Source: CAYUQT01 sp964596165 (GTDB lineage: Bacteria > Planctomycetota > Phycisphaerae > UBA1845 > JAFGLZ01). Taken from it: 57,971 nt of DNA. This document shows, piece by piece, positions 21,856-30,890 of this stretch (position 1 is the first letter of the stretch; each line of letters starts with the position of its first letter). The notes under the pieces are model-generated. The model searched no databases. It was not told the origin of the DNA and saw only the letters and a program-made list of their open reading frames with translations. The stretch is taken from assembly GCA_964596165.1 (NCBI GenBank), contig CAZQTW010000041.1, forward strand, positions 1 through 57,971, written 5' to 3'. The position numbers were made by a program, and so were the translations under genes.

Positions 21856-24297
21856 TTACTGCTTCTTCGTTACACCCATTCCGCAGAGGGGGACGATCTC
21901 TCTTGCTTCGGGAAGGCCGTAGTTGAAGACGGTGAATCCGCCGGTTTTGAACTTCCGCGTGATCTGAATTTGTTCGATCAGCTTGCAGACATCGTTTCTC
22001 GGCTGCCAGACGCTCAGGCCGATGCCGGGATAGCACGGCACGTTGCCGGCCCACCTGACCTGCTGTGCGACCATCTCTTCAAAGTGACTGCTGCTCGTGA
22101 AATAGTCCATCGGGCAAACGAAGTCGAGATAGCCCTTTTCGCACCACAGCTTCCAGTCTTGCCCGATCGAGTCGCGGTATGTGGTCCAGTTGTTGAACAC
22201 TGCGGCCGAGATCTTCACATTCGGCTTTGCTTTTCGAACGGCTTCGGTCACGCCGGCCACCACCGTCGTGATCTGCTGTCGGCGAAAGTCCAACCATTGG
22301 TCCTGGTACCTGCCCCTGCGGACGTCGCCGGGCCACTGATCGAGCGTCTTGCCCATGGCCTTTTCGAACCGTTCACGACATCCGTTGCAGAAGCAACTGT
22401 GCGCGCCGGGATAGCGGATGTAGTCGAAGTGGATGCCGTCCACATCGTATTGGGTGGCCACCTCGACCATGGCGTCGATTTCGAGCTTCTGGTTGATCGG
22501 ATTCGACGGACAGAGCCACCGGGCCTCGGGCTTTCCGTCGAAGCGGACCTGGGTTCGCCCCTGCCGCATCATCTCCTCGGCAAACTCCCTGGACGTCGCC
22601 CAGCCCAAGTTCCAGTTTACCTTCCAGAGGTGGCATGCGACGCCATACTTCTTGCAGGCCGCCAGGCATTGGGCGATCTGATCCCCTTTGTCTTTGATGG
22701 ATTCGGCGACGGGCAGCACCGTGCTCGGATAGTAGGCGACGCCGCCCCAGAGCATGTTCGGTAGGATGGCGGTGAACCCGTTATCGGCGAGCGTCTTTAT
22801 CGCCTCATCCCACGTCATGCCCTCGACTCCGAATGCACTGTGGCACCAGAACGCGCGGTGCTCGCCCTTCAGCGGAATCTGCGCGGCGCAGTGCGCCTCC
22901 AGCATCAACCGCTTGGCCCTCTCGGCCGCATCCAATGCCTCGGCGTACCTGGCGGCGGTTCCGAGGCCGGTCACTTCATCGCGGAGCTTGGCCGCCTGAT
23001 CCATCGACCGCAGAACGGTTTCGTTACCCGCCGCTGTCGAGCGGATCTTGCCTCGGGCATCGGCAAAGCTCGTGTAGGGACCGAACCGGCCGATCGAATC
23101 CACGACGTACCGGATCGCCTCCGAGGACAGGTCGGGAGCAAGCTTGCCGATCATCGCAAGCAACAGACGCTGTTTATCGGGCGTGCCGTCGGTCAGAAGG
23201 ATGTGTGTCATTTGCACGCAGTTGTCGGCCACCACGATCGCCGGCCGGCTGGTCGGCCTGCCCTGGTCGTCATACCACACGGCGGCCACGCGGCTCTTGC
23301 CCTCGACGGGAATCGCCTCGCTGATGTTCCACGAACGCTGCTTCACGATGGCCGGTGCCCCCGGCAATACGTTTGCGTCGAGTTGGATCGCGGCGAACTG
23401 GCCCGATCGAGCTTCCTTGATGTGCCGGCCGCCGCCGATGTTCACGAGCGGACGCAGCTTTTCGGGCAGCGCGTAGAAACACAGCAGGTTGCCGCCGCCT
23501 CGCAGAAAGCCGGCGAGCCGCTCCGCGACGTCGTCCGGCATGCTTGGATTGTGCGGCAAGATCACCAGCGTCTTGCCCTTCAACGTGTGGGCCGTCATGT
23601 CCAGGTCGCTGATCGTGCAGTACGCGAGGCCCAGCTCCCTCAGGATGCTTCCCATGGCCTCTGTCTGTGTGCGTACCCCCTTCAGCTCGCTGGGCGATGT
23701 CTTTGCGGCGGAGTCGGCCCGAAGCACCGCGATCCTGGCATCGCTCCCCAACAGGCCCAGGCCGGCGAGGTAGATCGTCGTATCGACGTCCTTGCCCCGC
23801 CAGGCAGAGAGGCGAATTGCTGTGATCCGCCCCCATCCGGCCGGCTTGCCCTCGGTCCGTGCCGTCTCCCTATCGATGACGATCGTCTGCCATGTTCTTT
23901 CCGACTGAAGTGAGAAGGTAACCGCGTACCAGCCATCGCCACTCTGGAAATAGCAGGTGCCGTAGGAAATCGGCGAAGGGTTGGGGCAGAACGCGTTGAA
24001 CCGGATCCCCCGGCAGCCGGAAAGGTCCAGCGAGACCGAACGGTCCCACGAGGCCCGCTCGATCTTGGCGCCTGCAAACGCACAGGGCATTCTCAGCACG
24101 GGCGTACCGTCGATCGTGATCACGGAGACATCGGCGCTGTCCGCCATGGGCTGCCAGGCCGTCCGAGCGGCCTGATCGTTCTCGTACTGCATCGCGTCGA
24201 TCAACGGATAGCCGACCTTCGGCGGTGCAGGGACTTCATCGGCACGGGCGCCGGTGATACAGGTAAGGCCGACATACAGCCAGGCAAGCGTTCGCAC
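21856..24297 (-). CDS. GHL10/DUF187-type family 10-like glycoside hydrolase
   Basis: About 813 residues. A signal peptide (LAWLYVGLTCITGARA) is followed by a carbohydrate-binding-like region (to about 190), a glutamine-amidotransferase-like/DUF4350-like segment (LKGKTLVILPHNPSMPDDV, about 250-380), and the GHL10 TIM barrel from about 490. The barrel shows AFWCHSAFGVEG, WDEAIKTLADNGFTAILPN, VDGIHFDYIRYPG and LWCEKGYLDFVCPMDYF. The start chosen is the GTG at 24297 with AAAGGAG at ideal spacing; an upstream TTG frame has no such site. The family acts on alpha- or beta-linked polysaccharides or peptidoglycan-like material; the substrate is unknown. It is the last gene of the run that begins with the GntR regulator. 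Confidence 0.82.
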   Translation of the reverse strand: MRTLAWLYVGLTCITGARADEVPAPPKVGYPLIDAMQYENDQAARTAWQPMADSADVSVITIDGTPVLRMPCAFAGAKIERASWDRSVSLDLSGCRGIRFNAFCPNPSPISYGTCYFQSGDGWYAVTFSLQSERTWQTIVIDRETARTEGKPAGWGRITAIRLSAWRGKDVDTTIYLAGLGLLGSDARIAVLRADSAAKTSPSELKGVRTQTEAMGSILRELGLAYCTISDLDMTAHTLKGKTLVILPHNPSMPDDVAERLAGFLRGGGNLLCFYALPEKLRPLVNIGGGRHIKEARSGQFAAIQLDANVLPGAPAIVKQRSWNISEAIPVEGKSRVAAVWYDDQGRPTSRPAIVVADNCVQMTHILLTDGTPDKQRLLLAMIGKLAPDLSSEAIRYVVDSIGRFGPYTSFADARGKIRSTAAGNETVLRSMDQAAKLRDEVTGLGTAARYAEALDAAERAKRLMLEAHCAAQIPLKGEHRAFWCHSAFGVEGMTWDEAIKTLADNGFTAILPNMLWGGVAYYPSTVLPVAESIKDKGDQIAQCLAACKKYGVACHLWKVNWNLGWATSREFAEEMMRQGRTQVRFDGKPEARWLCPSNPINQKLEIDAMVEVATQYDVDGIHFDYIRYPGAHSCFCNGCRERFEKAMGKTLDQWPGDVRRGRYQDQWLDFRRQQITTVVAGVTEAVRKAKPNVKISAAVFNNWTTYRDSIGQDWKLWCEKGYLDFVCPMDYFTSSSHFEEMVAQQVRWAGNVPCYPGIGLSVWQPRNDVCKLIEQIQITRKFKTGGFTVFNYGLPEAREIVPLCGMGVTKKQ

Positions 24298-24437
24298 GGC
24301 TCGTCTCCTTTCAAGTCCGACACGATGCGTCGAGACCGCCGACAAGGCAGGGTTCTGCTTGCAGTATTCCTACACAAGACGGCAAGAACCTCAAGGGCAT
24401 TGGTATCCGAAGGAAGACACCCGCTGCATGTCCCGTG

Positions 24438-27400
24438 TTACTTCGCCGCGACGGTCATCGGGCGGAGGGTGCGGTCGATGTAGTCGGGCCAGAGGGGGCA
24501 GTTCATGTCAATCCAGCACTTGACCGCGTGCATTTCGTCGCGGGTGAGCCGGACGTCGTGGTGTCCGCCGGGGGCGTCAAGAACCTTCCATAGTTTGCTC
24601 TGAAACGTACCGAACGTGTAGGGTTCTCGCTTTTCGTTGCCACCGGAGTTCCATCCGCAATCGAGGAAGTGGACCCAGCCCTGCCGGATCAGTGTTCGGT
24701 ACGAGGCGGGCACGCGGTTCTTGTCGAGGACACCCGTCAGGTCGATGTTTTTCTTGTGGTCGGCGTCATGGCATCGGACGCATTTGGCATTCCATACGGG
24801 TTGAACGACCTTTTCGTATGAGAAGGCGCTCGTCCCCCAAGGGGGCGGGGTCAGCGGACTGGGCATGCGCCGCAAGGCCGTGCCCGGCTTTCGCGGGGGG
24901 GCGTGGCGGCGATCCTCGTGGCAGCCGATGCAGCTTCGCTGCTCGCCCGGCTGCATCTGGACGACTGACCGCATCCGCTGAACCTCGTTGAGATCCTTGT
25001 CGAGTGCTTGGAAGTAGAGCGTTTTGCCCGCCGGGGCGGTGAAGTTGGCCGAGCCGTCTTCCTCGACCGGCGCGAGGCCCCATGAGGCCTTGGCGACGTA
25101 CGACGGCCAGCCGAACGGTCCGTTCACGATGTCCACCGGCGCGGCGTAGTGGTTCAGGAACGGCTCGTGGTCCTTGCGGTACTCACCGTTGTCCAGCCGC
25201 TCAAGATTTGCACGAACCTCCTCGACCACGCGAATGTATTTGATCGTTCCGCGCGGCACGGTTTGCTCGATGCCCTGATAGACGTCGGCCATCGTGAACT
25301 GGCTCATGGGTTGATCGCCGACGTCTTGAACCTGGTGAACCTGATGTCCCGGAGCCGCGGGCGACAGGACCGGCGGCGGAGACGTCGGCTGGTACGGCGT
25401 CGGCGTCATGCAACCGATGGTGAGATCCTGATGCAGGACCTCGCGATTGCCGAACCGGTCGATTACGTACAGGCCGAATTGTCGGCGGGGCGCATGCGAG
25501 CAAAGGACGTAGTCCCTTGCGATCGGCCACGGATCGCGGAAGCATTCCTCATCCGGCCACATCCCCGGCCAGGGGACCTCGGGCGTGATGCTCGTGATTG
25601 CCTTGGGATTGAACTTACCCTTGCTGGTGTCGATCAGTGTGATGGGGCCGTTGAGGTCGCCGAAGTGTGAGATCAAGGTGCAGCAGATTTCGGAGGTGCC
25701 GGGCATCTCGCGGCCATTCGCGTAGCCGTTCGGCTGGATGATCGTGTTGCCGAAGACCAGGTCGGCCATTCGGCCGTCGGGGCGAATGGTCCACAGCGTG
25801 TGGCTGAAGTCGGCGCCCTTGTCGATGTATTCGGACCGCGTCCAGAGGATCCGCCCGTCGTGCGTGAGCGACGGGGCCCATTCGCTCAGGTTGGCGTACG
25901 AAAGGGGGGTGATGTTCCGGCCATCGGCGTCCATCCGGAACAGGACGAAGACCTGCGGCCGCCAGCAGAGGTAGCGGGCCTTGCATCGCGTGGAGATCAT
26001 CGCCAGTCCGCCGTCGGGTAGCGGGCATGGCCAGAAATCGTGGAACGGCCCATCGGTGAGCTGCGTGGCGCCGGTACCGTCCGGGTTCATGACGCTGATG
26101 TGAAAGTAGCCCTCGTGGGACGGGCGATGGGCGAAGTAGATCTTGCTGAGGTCGAAGTTGGCCATCGGGTCGCGTGCGATGCCGGTTGCGGAATCGAAGA
26201 GGCGCGTCAGACGCGATTCACCGACGTCGAGCCGACCGTTACGACGGGGGATGTCGAGGCGGTAGATTCCGCCGCCCGGTCGCCAGGGCGAGTCGAGGAT
26301 GACGCTGTAGTTGTGCGACGGTTCGTAGGCGTGTCGCTTGACGAACAAGATGTGTTCGAGCGGCGACAGGTCGGGGTCGCGAAGGAGCAGTCGTCGTTTG
26401 GCCAGTCGGGCGTCGAAGAACGTTCGGCGCTCGGCCGCACGGTCGGGCCGAGATGCCATGATTGCGTCATGGCGTTGACGGAGCGTGTCGAGTTCGGTCT
26501 TTTCCCTCGACACGTCGATGTTCTTCTCGGCCAGCCGGGCGAGCATGTCGGCCATCAGCGAGAGGGTTCGCTCGAGGGGGTCGTAGCGGAACAGTCGCAG
26601 GGAGTAGTCTTCGCCGCGGGCATCCTGAAGTGTGAGGTTGAATTGGGGTCCGATCGGGCCTCGTTCGGCCGAAACCGTGATTTCCTTGGATTCGCCGGGG
26701 GCGATCGTCAGGCCTTCGCTCAGCGCCGGGGCATTGCCGCGAATCGTGGTCGCCTCGCCGCCGCGCGGAACGGCGAGGCGAATGCGGAACGTATGATTTA
26801 CGCAGGGGGTGATCTCGGCGATCGACAGCGGCGAAAACGTAAAGGTCACCGATCGGCCGGCCGGCGACGTATGCCGGCCGCCGATGCCCAGTCCGATTCG
26901 AAGCCCGCGCTCACGACAATCGGGGAAGTATGTCAGCGGCAACCGGGCCTCGACGCAGGTCAGCGATCGATCGACGGCGCCATGAACCTCAACGGACTTG
27001 TCGCGTTGTCCGTTCGGTTGATAGGTGTTGAAGGCCAAGCCCTTTTCGGTGATTGCCAGGACGCCGAGTCCTTCGCCGTCGGTTCGGCCGATCGTGGCCA
27101 CGTGGCCGCTGAGAAGTCGAGACGCGCGGATGGCCAGGAAGAGGCAATCCTCCTTACAGCCGGCGGACACGGCGTATTCGACGAGCGGCCCGCCGGCGAA
27201 GTCGTATGGGTCGGCCACACGGACGACACCTCGCGAGGCCTCGTCCCAGCAGACGTCATCGAGCGTTGCGTCGAGCGTGGGCTCGGCGCTCAGCGGCGGC
27301 AGTGGAAGGGCGTCGTCGCCGACGTGACGCGGGTATTCCTTAACGCGGCCGTTGTAGGGGACGAGCCGCGCGCTGATGTCGGCGCGGCCGTAGGTCTTCA

Positions 27401-28658
27401 ACCAGGCGTGCTCCTCGCCGAGGAATGCGTATTGGAGCCTTTCCTGGGACTCGTCCGTCAACTCGACCTCCGGCGTCTTCTCTTCGGGCCGGGGGCCGAT
27501 CTTGTCGAGCGGGATTGAGTCCTTTCGGCCGTAGACTTCGATCTCGTCGATGCGGACCTGGCTGCCGTTGGTGGACTCGACGGCGATCCTTACCCAGCGG
27601 GCCCGGACCGGTTTGAATCGGAAGTCGGAGCGGGTGTTGATCGGTGTTTCCGACTTGTGTTCGTAAACGCAGGTCCACGTTGAAGCGTGGCTGTGGGCGT
27701 TGTACTGCGTCGCGGTGAGGATTCGGAATCGCGTGGCCGCCCGATCGCCGTATCGCCGCGAACTGTCGCTGCCGAAGGCCACGTGACAGAGCCAGTACGC
27801 ATCGCCCAGGTCGATTTCGGCCCAGGACGGGTCTTGGGCGCTGATCCAACTGTGATCGTTTCCGATCAGGCCGTCGTTGAGGTGTCGAACCTGATGGATG
27901 GGGTAGCCTTGGAGGAGCGACGAGGCCGCCGCCTGGGCTTGCGGCAAGCGTGCGAGGTTCGTCAGGCCGTGTTCGTCTTTGTCGGGGACGGTTGTCTCGT
28001 GCTCGACTGTGGCGAACCGGATGCGTCCCGACTCGTCGCGACGCGGCGCCGGCGTGGGCGGGGGAACGGATGCGGCGAAGCCCTGTCCTCTCGGGCGGAG
28101 GGTCACCGCGCCGGCTTCGGCGGAGACCTTTCGTGCCGACTTGAACTGCCGTCCGTCCGTCGACACGAGGATTTCGAAGTCCAGCGGCGTACGGTCGGCG
28201 TACTCACGTTTGCGGTCTCGGGAGAAGGCGACGGCGTGGATCTTCGTCGGGCGCGGCAATTCGATCTGTGCCCATTCGACGCCGGAACCGGCGGCCACCC
28301 AACTGAAATCGTTGCCGTATTGCCCGTCGTTGAGGTGTTCGACCGCGTGTTGCGGGTAACCGGCGATACACGATGAGGCCGCGGCCTTGGCTCCCGCCCT
28401 TTCGAGCGCCACGTTCTGTTTGCCGTCGGGACCGTAGACTTCGAGCTCATCGATGGCCGCCGCGTTGCCCGAGGTTCTGCTGATGATTATTCGAACGAAC
28501 TTGGCCTTCTCGTCGCCGATCACGACCCGGTAAGGTCTGTCCGAAAAGACGGGCGGGTCGGCAGCGCAGGCGAATGCCGCCAGTCCGCCAAGAAGCCATG
28601 TGCCGGAAGACAGCATGAGTCCAATCTGCCGACGCCTTTGTCCAACAACGGCTGTCAT
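24438..28658 (-). CDS. Hydrazine synthase alpha-like di-heme protein with two discoidin-like modules
   Basis: A 1406-residue exported protein (signal to about residue 32). Two discoidin-like modules occupy about 80-180 and 228-378, each with an HLNDG motif (108-112, 259-263); the second ends in IDEIEVYG. A sugar-binding-like beta domain follows, about 440-640. Then comes the HZS-alpha middle-domain/TolB-like propeller (ILFVKRHAYEPSHNYS, WRPGGGIYRLD, GYFHISVMNPDGTGATQLTDG, LPDGGLAMISTRC). Two CxxCH heme-binding motifs lie near the C-terminus: CIGCH (1243-1247) and CVRCH (1293-1297). The fold is that of HzsA-related proteins widespread in non-anammox Planctomycetota; nothing here shows hydrazine synthesis. 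It probably handles electrons or binds glycan outside the cell. GAGAGGGG precedes the ATG. It lies between the PEP-CTERM and GHL10 genes. Confidence 0.85.
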   Translation of the reverse strand: MTAVVGQRRRQIGLMLSSGTWLLGGLAAFACAADPPVFSDRPYRVVIGDEKAKFVRIIISRTSGNAAAIDELEVYGPDGKQNVALERAGAKAAASSCIAGYPQHAVEHLNDGQYGNDFSWVAAGSGVEWAQIELPRPTKIHAVAFSRDRKREYADRTPLDFEILVSTDGRQFKSARKVSAEAGAVTLRPRGQGFAASVPPPTPAPRRDESGRIRFATVEHETTVPDKDEHGLTNLARLPQAQAAASSLLQGYPIHQVRHLNDGLIGNDHSWISAQDPSWAEIDLGDAYWLCHVAFGSDSSRRYGDRAATRFRILTATQYNAHSHASTWTCVYEHKSETPINTRSDFRFKPVRARWVRIAVESTNGSQVRIDEIEVYGRKDSIPLDKIGPRPEEKTPEVELTDESQERLQYAFLGEEHAWLKTYGRADISARLVPYNGRVKEYPRHVGDDALPLPPLSAEPTLDATLDDVCWDEASRGVVRVADPYDFAGGPLVEYAVSAGCKEDCLFLAIRASRLLSGHVATIGRTDGEGLGVLAITEKGLAFNTYQPNGQRDKSVEVHGAVDRSLTCVEARLPLTYFPDCRERGLRIGLGIGGRHTSPAGRSVTFTFSPLSIAEITPCVNHTFRIRLAVPRGGEATTIRGNAPALSEGLTIAPGESKEITVSAERGPIGPQFNLTLQDARGEDYSLRLFRYDPLERTLSLMADMLARLAEKNIDVSREKTELDTLRQRHDAIMASRPDRAAERRTFFDARLAKRRLLLRDPDLSPLEHILFVKRHAYEPSHNYSVILDSPWRPGGGIYRLDIPRRNGRLDVGESRLTRLFDSATGIARDPMANFDLSKIYFAHRPSHEGYFHISVMNPDGTGATQLTDGPFHDFWPCPLPDGGLAMISTRCKARYLCWRPQVFVLFRMDADGRNITPLSYANLSEWAPSLTHDGRILWTRSEYIDKGADFSHTLWTIRPDGRMADLVFGNTIIQPNGYANGREMPGTSEICCTLISHFGDLNGPITLIDTSKGKFNPKAITSITPEVPWPGMWPDEECFRDPWPIARDYVLCSHAPRRQFGLYVIDRFGNREVLHQDLTIGCMTPTPYQPTSPPPVLSPAAPGHQVHQVQDVGDQPMSQFTMADVYQGIEQTVPRGTIKYIRVVEEVRANLERLDNGEYRKDHEPFLNHYAAPVDIVNGPFGWPSYVAKASWGLAPVEEDGSANFTAPAGKTLYFQALDKDLNEVQRMRSVVQMQPGEQRSCIGCHEDRRHAPPRKPGTALRRMPSPLTPPPWGTSAFSYEKVVQPVWNAKCVRCHDADHKKNIDLTGVLDKNRVPASYRTLIRQGWVHFLDCGWNSGGNEKREPYTFGTFQSKLWKVLDAPGGHHDVRLTRDEMHAVKCWIDMNCPLWPDYIDRTLRPMTVAAK

Positions 28659-28784
28659 GACACAGACCCCTCTCGAACGATTTCCTCGCCTGGGTCCTAT
28701 GGTATCTGACTTGCCTGCGTGCCGGGAAGTGCCTTTGGCGGCTTGCCCTCGCGACGAGGCGGTGTGGCAACACTCCTATGCAAG

Positions 28785-28819
28785 AGCGTGCGCCGAGTCT
28801 GACGGAGGCGGCACACGCT
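28785..28819 (-). terminator. Stem-loop after the PEP-CTERM gene
   Basis: Ten-base arms (28785-28794 and 28810-28819) pair with one G.U and a 15-base loop, 26 bases past the PEP-CTERM stop. No T-run follows on the minus strand, so it may be a weak terminator or an mRNA-stabilising element lowering expression of the downstream HzsA-like gene. Confidence 0.35.
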
Positions 28820-28845
28820 TGTTTCACGGCAGTACGGCAGGATTC

Positions 28846-29979
28846 TTAGCGCGAACGGCCGCGCCGGATCGCCAACCCCATGCCCGCCAGAGCCAGCAAT
28901 GAAAGGGTGGCCGGCTCGGGAATGTTGTAGACCTCCAGTTCGTCGATGCAGATCGGATCGCCCGTGGCCGAGTCTACCAGAACGCGAAGTCCCGTCGCGT
29001 AGACTTGTCCAAACTGATACCAGTGGCGGCTGCCCGGACCAGCCATCGACGAGTCGTAGTCCACGACGCCGATGGTGGTCCACTCGTCATCGCCGGCGGT
29101 CATCGGGGAGGTGGCCGTTGTGATCTGCACCGTGTATGAACCCAGCGACCGGTCGCCGTACTGGCCGGTGGTGTCGCGGCCCCACGCAATCCCGCCGATG
29201 ATGAATCCGCCGCCGAAGTCAATGCCGGCAAAGCTCGGGTCTGAGCCGGCGATCCAACTGTGATCGTTGCCGTAAAGCCCGTCATTCAGGTGGTCAATCT
29301 GGTGAATCGAGTACCCCGAGATGCAGTCCTTGGCGAAGGCCGTCCCCTCATCGGCAATGTTGCCCCAACCCATCGTGCCACCGGTTTCTACCAGGTTCAG
29401 GCCCCACTGGGAGTACAACTCGAGCTCATCGATGCACGTGCCGTTGGCCATGCCGCTTCCGGGGACAACCAGGCGGATGCCCGTGGCGGTAACGGCATTG
29501 AACCCGTACTGATGGCGCAGCCCGACAGATGGCGTCGAACCGTCGTAGGTGACCGTGCCGATCGTCGTCCAAGACGAATCGGGCGTTGAGGCATCGGGGT
29601 TCACCGCCGTCGTGTACTGGATCTGGTACGTTCCCAGGCTCCGATCGGAATACTGCCCGGTATTGTCACGACCCCAGGCGATGCTCGACACGGTTTTTGC
29701 GTCGCCGAGGCTGATGCCCGCGATCGGGGCGGTTCCGTCAGCGCCGATCCAGCTATTGCTGTTTCCATAAGTTGCGTCGTTCAGATGATGGATGAAGTGG
29801 ATGCCGTATCCCAACTCTCCCCCCGCAAACGCCGTTCCTCCCCTCGCCAGGTTTTCAGCGGCGAACGTCCCGCCCGTTTCAATCAACGTGACCGGAGCCG
29901 CCGATGCCGACGGTACGTACCAGGCCGCCAAGGCGACAGCGAATCCAGCACACAGAGAAGCTCGCCCAGTCTTGTTCAT
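28846..29979 (-). CDS. PEP-CTERM sorted protein with two discoidin-like repeats
   Basis: A 377-residue surface protein. A Sec signal (LCAGFAVALAAWYVPSASA, residues 9-27) leads into two internal repeats, about 34-189 and 198-351. Each has an HLND motif (65-68, 230-233) followed by YGN and SWI, an AWGRD-TGQY-DRSLG block, and a closing IDELELY or IDELEVY. The C-terminus is a canonical exosortase signal: PEP at 354-356, a hydrophobic helix LSLLALAGMGLA, then RRGRSR. The start ATG has a strong GAAGGAGG. It should be cleaved and anchored or released by an exosortase (not in this window). The repeats match those in the neighbouring HzsA-like protein. It probably binds carbohydrate or a partner at the surface. 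Confidence 0.88.
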   Translation of the reverse strand: MNKTGRASLCAGFAVALAAWYVPSASAAPVTLIETGGTFAAENLARGGTAFAGGELGYGIHFIHHLNDATYGNSNSWIGADGTAPIAGISLGDAKTVSSIAWGRDNTGQYSDRSLGTYQIQYTTAVNPDASTPDSSWTTIGTVTYDGSTPSVGLRHQYGFNAVTATGIRLVVPGSGMANGTCIDELELYSQWGLNLVETGGTMGWGNIADEGTAFAKDCISGYSIHQIDHLNDGLYGNDHSWIAGSDPSFAGIDFGGGFIIGGIAWGRDTTGQYGDRSLGSYTVQITTATSPMTAGDDEWTTIGVVDYDSSMAGPGSRHWYQFGQVYATGLRVLVDSATGDPICIDELEVYNIPEPATLSLLALAGMGLAIRRGRSR

Positions 29980-30037
29980 ATCATGTCCTCCTTCACCAGA
30001 TTCCAGATAGCCGGCCCTCTTCTCCTCCGCCCGTCCG

Positions 30038-30763
30038 TCAGTCCGTGAGCGACGAGGCGTGCGTTGTCTTCTCTTCGACTTGCTCGATCCTGCGATCGGA
30101 GACCTCCATGTGCGCCCGCATGGCCCGCTCCGCCGCATCCGGGTCGTGCTTGCGAATGGCTTCAAGGATGGGGATGTGAATCGTGCTGACGTGGGATTGA
30201 TCCCGGACGCCCCGCGCCGCTCGCACGATGGTGGCCGTCATGAACTCGTGCACGACTTCCATCACGTGCTGGATGAGGCGATTGCCCGTGAGATCGGTCA
30301 GCTTGCGGTGAAACCGGACGTCGGCCTCCAGCGCGCCCACGTCATTGGCCGCCGCTTCCATCCGCTTGCACAGGATGTCGAGTTCCTCGACGTCCGCGGG
30401 CGTGGCCAGCTCGGCCGCGCGTCGGACGGCATGGCACTCGATGATGCGGCGGAGTTCCGCGAACTGGCGCAGATCCTTCGTCGAGATCATCATGGAGTTG
30501 CCGAGCAGCTTGGCACAGTTCGACAAATCGTCACGATCGGCGACGAACATCCCGCGCCCGCGTCGGACCGTGACCAGCCCGAGGGTCTCCAGACGTCCGA
30601 CAGCTTCGCGGAGCACGTTCCGACTGATCCCGAGCTGCTCGACCAACTCCATCTCGCTCGGCAGGCGATCACCCGGCTGGAGATCGGATTCCGTCAGGAC
30701 GTTGCGGATCCGTTCGGCCACCGTGTCGACGAGAGATCCCCTCTGAATCCGTTCGAGCTTCAC
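30038..30763 (-). CDS. FadR-subfamily GntR transcriptional regulator
   Basis: A 241-residue regulator. The N-terminal winged HTH (about 10-75) has LPSEMELVEQLGISRNVLREAVGRLETLGLV and RRGRGMFV. The C-terminal FCD domain (about 95-225) has LRRIIECHAVRRAA, the metal-binding DVRFHRKL histidine, and HIPILEAI with AMRAHMEVSDRR. The start is the GTG at 30763 with ACGGAGG eight bases upstream; an upstream in-frame start would run through the promoter. FCD ligands are usually organic acids or sugar acids. It is first in a minus-strand run, 58 bases before the PEP-CTERM gene, and probably controls that run and itself through the palindrome at 30860-30873. Confidence 0.92.
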   Translation of the reverse strand: MKLERIQRGSLVDTVAERIRNVLTESDLQPGDRLPSEMELVEQLGISRNVLREAVGRLETLGLVTVRRGRGMFVADRDDLSNCAKLLGNSMMISTKDLRQFAELRRIIECHAVRRAAELATPADVEELDILCKRMEAAANDVGALEADVRFHRKLTDLTGNRLIQHVMEVVHEFMTATIVRAARGVRDQSHVSTIHIPILEAIRKHDPDAAERAMRAHMEVSDRRIEQVEEKTTHASSLTD

Positions 30764-30859
30764 TTCGAATACCTCCGTCCTCCTACCGGTGATGAGGGGA
30801 TTAGCCAAGACGACTTGGACTCCATTACGACCCGTCAACACTGATATAGCATGTAGGAT

Positions 30860-30873
30860 GTAGGATAACCTAC
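30860..30873. promoter_or_regulatory. Candidate GntR operator across the -10 box
   Basis: The perfect inverted repeat GTAGG-ATAA-CCTAC overlaps the -10 hexamer of the promoter at 30862-30890. An extra direct copy of GTAGGAT precedes it (30853-30859), and GTAGGTTA recurs on the other strand at 30959-30966. The position suits repression of the regulator's own run. Confidence 0.55.
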
Positions 30874-30890
30874 TTCCATGTGGCAGTCAA
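30862..30890 (-). promoter_or_regulatory. Sigma70-type promoter of the gntR run
   Basis: On the minus strand, TTGACT (30890-30885), a 17-base spacer and TATCCT (30867-30862) form a good -35/-10 pair. Transcription would start near 30855, about 92 bases before the GTG start of the regulator. Confidence 0.6.

Noticed and set aside
26040..27518. Plus-strand open frame (492 codons) opposite the HzsA-like gene
   Set aside because: It is the antisense of a gene with heme and discoidin-like motifs; no ribosome binding site or domain was seen.
24438..28658. Interpreting the HzsA-like protein as hydrazine synthase of an anammox organism
   Set aside because: Partner subunits HzsB/C and hydrazine dehydrogenase genes are absent, extra discoidin-like modules are present, and the surroundings are glycan-related.
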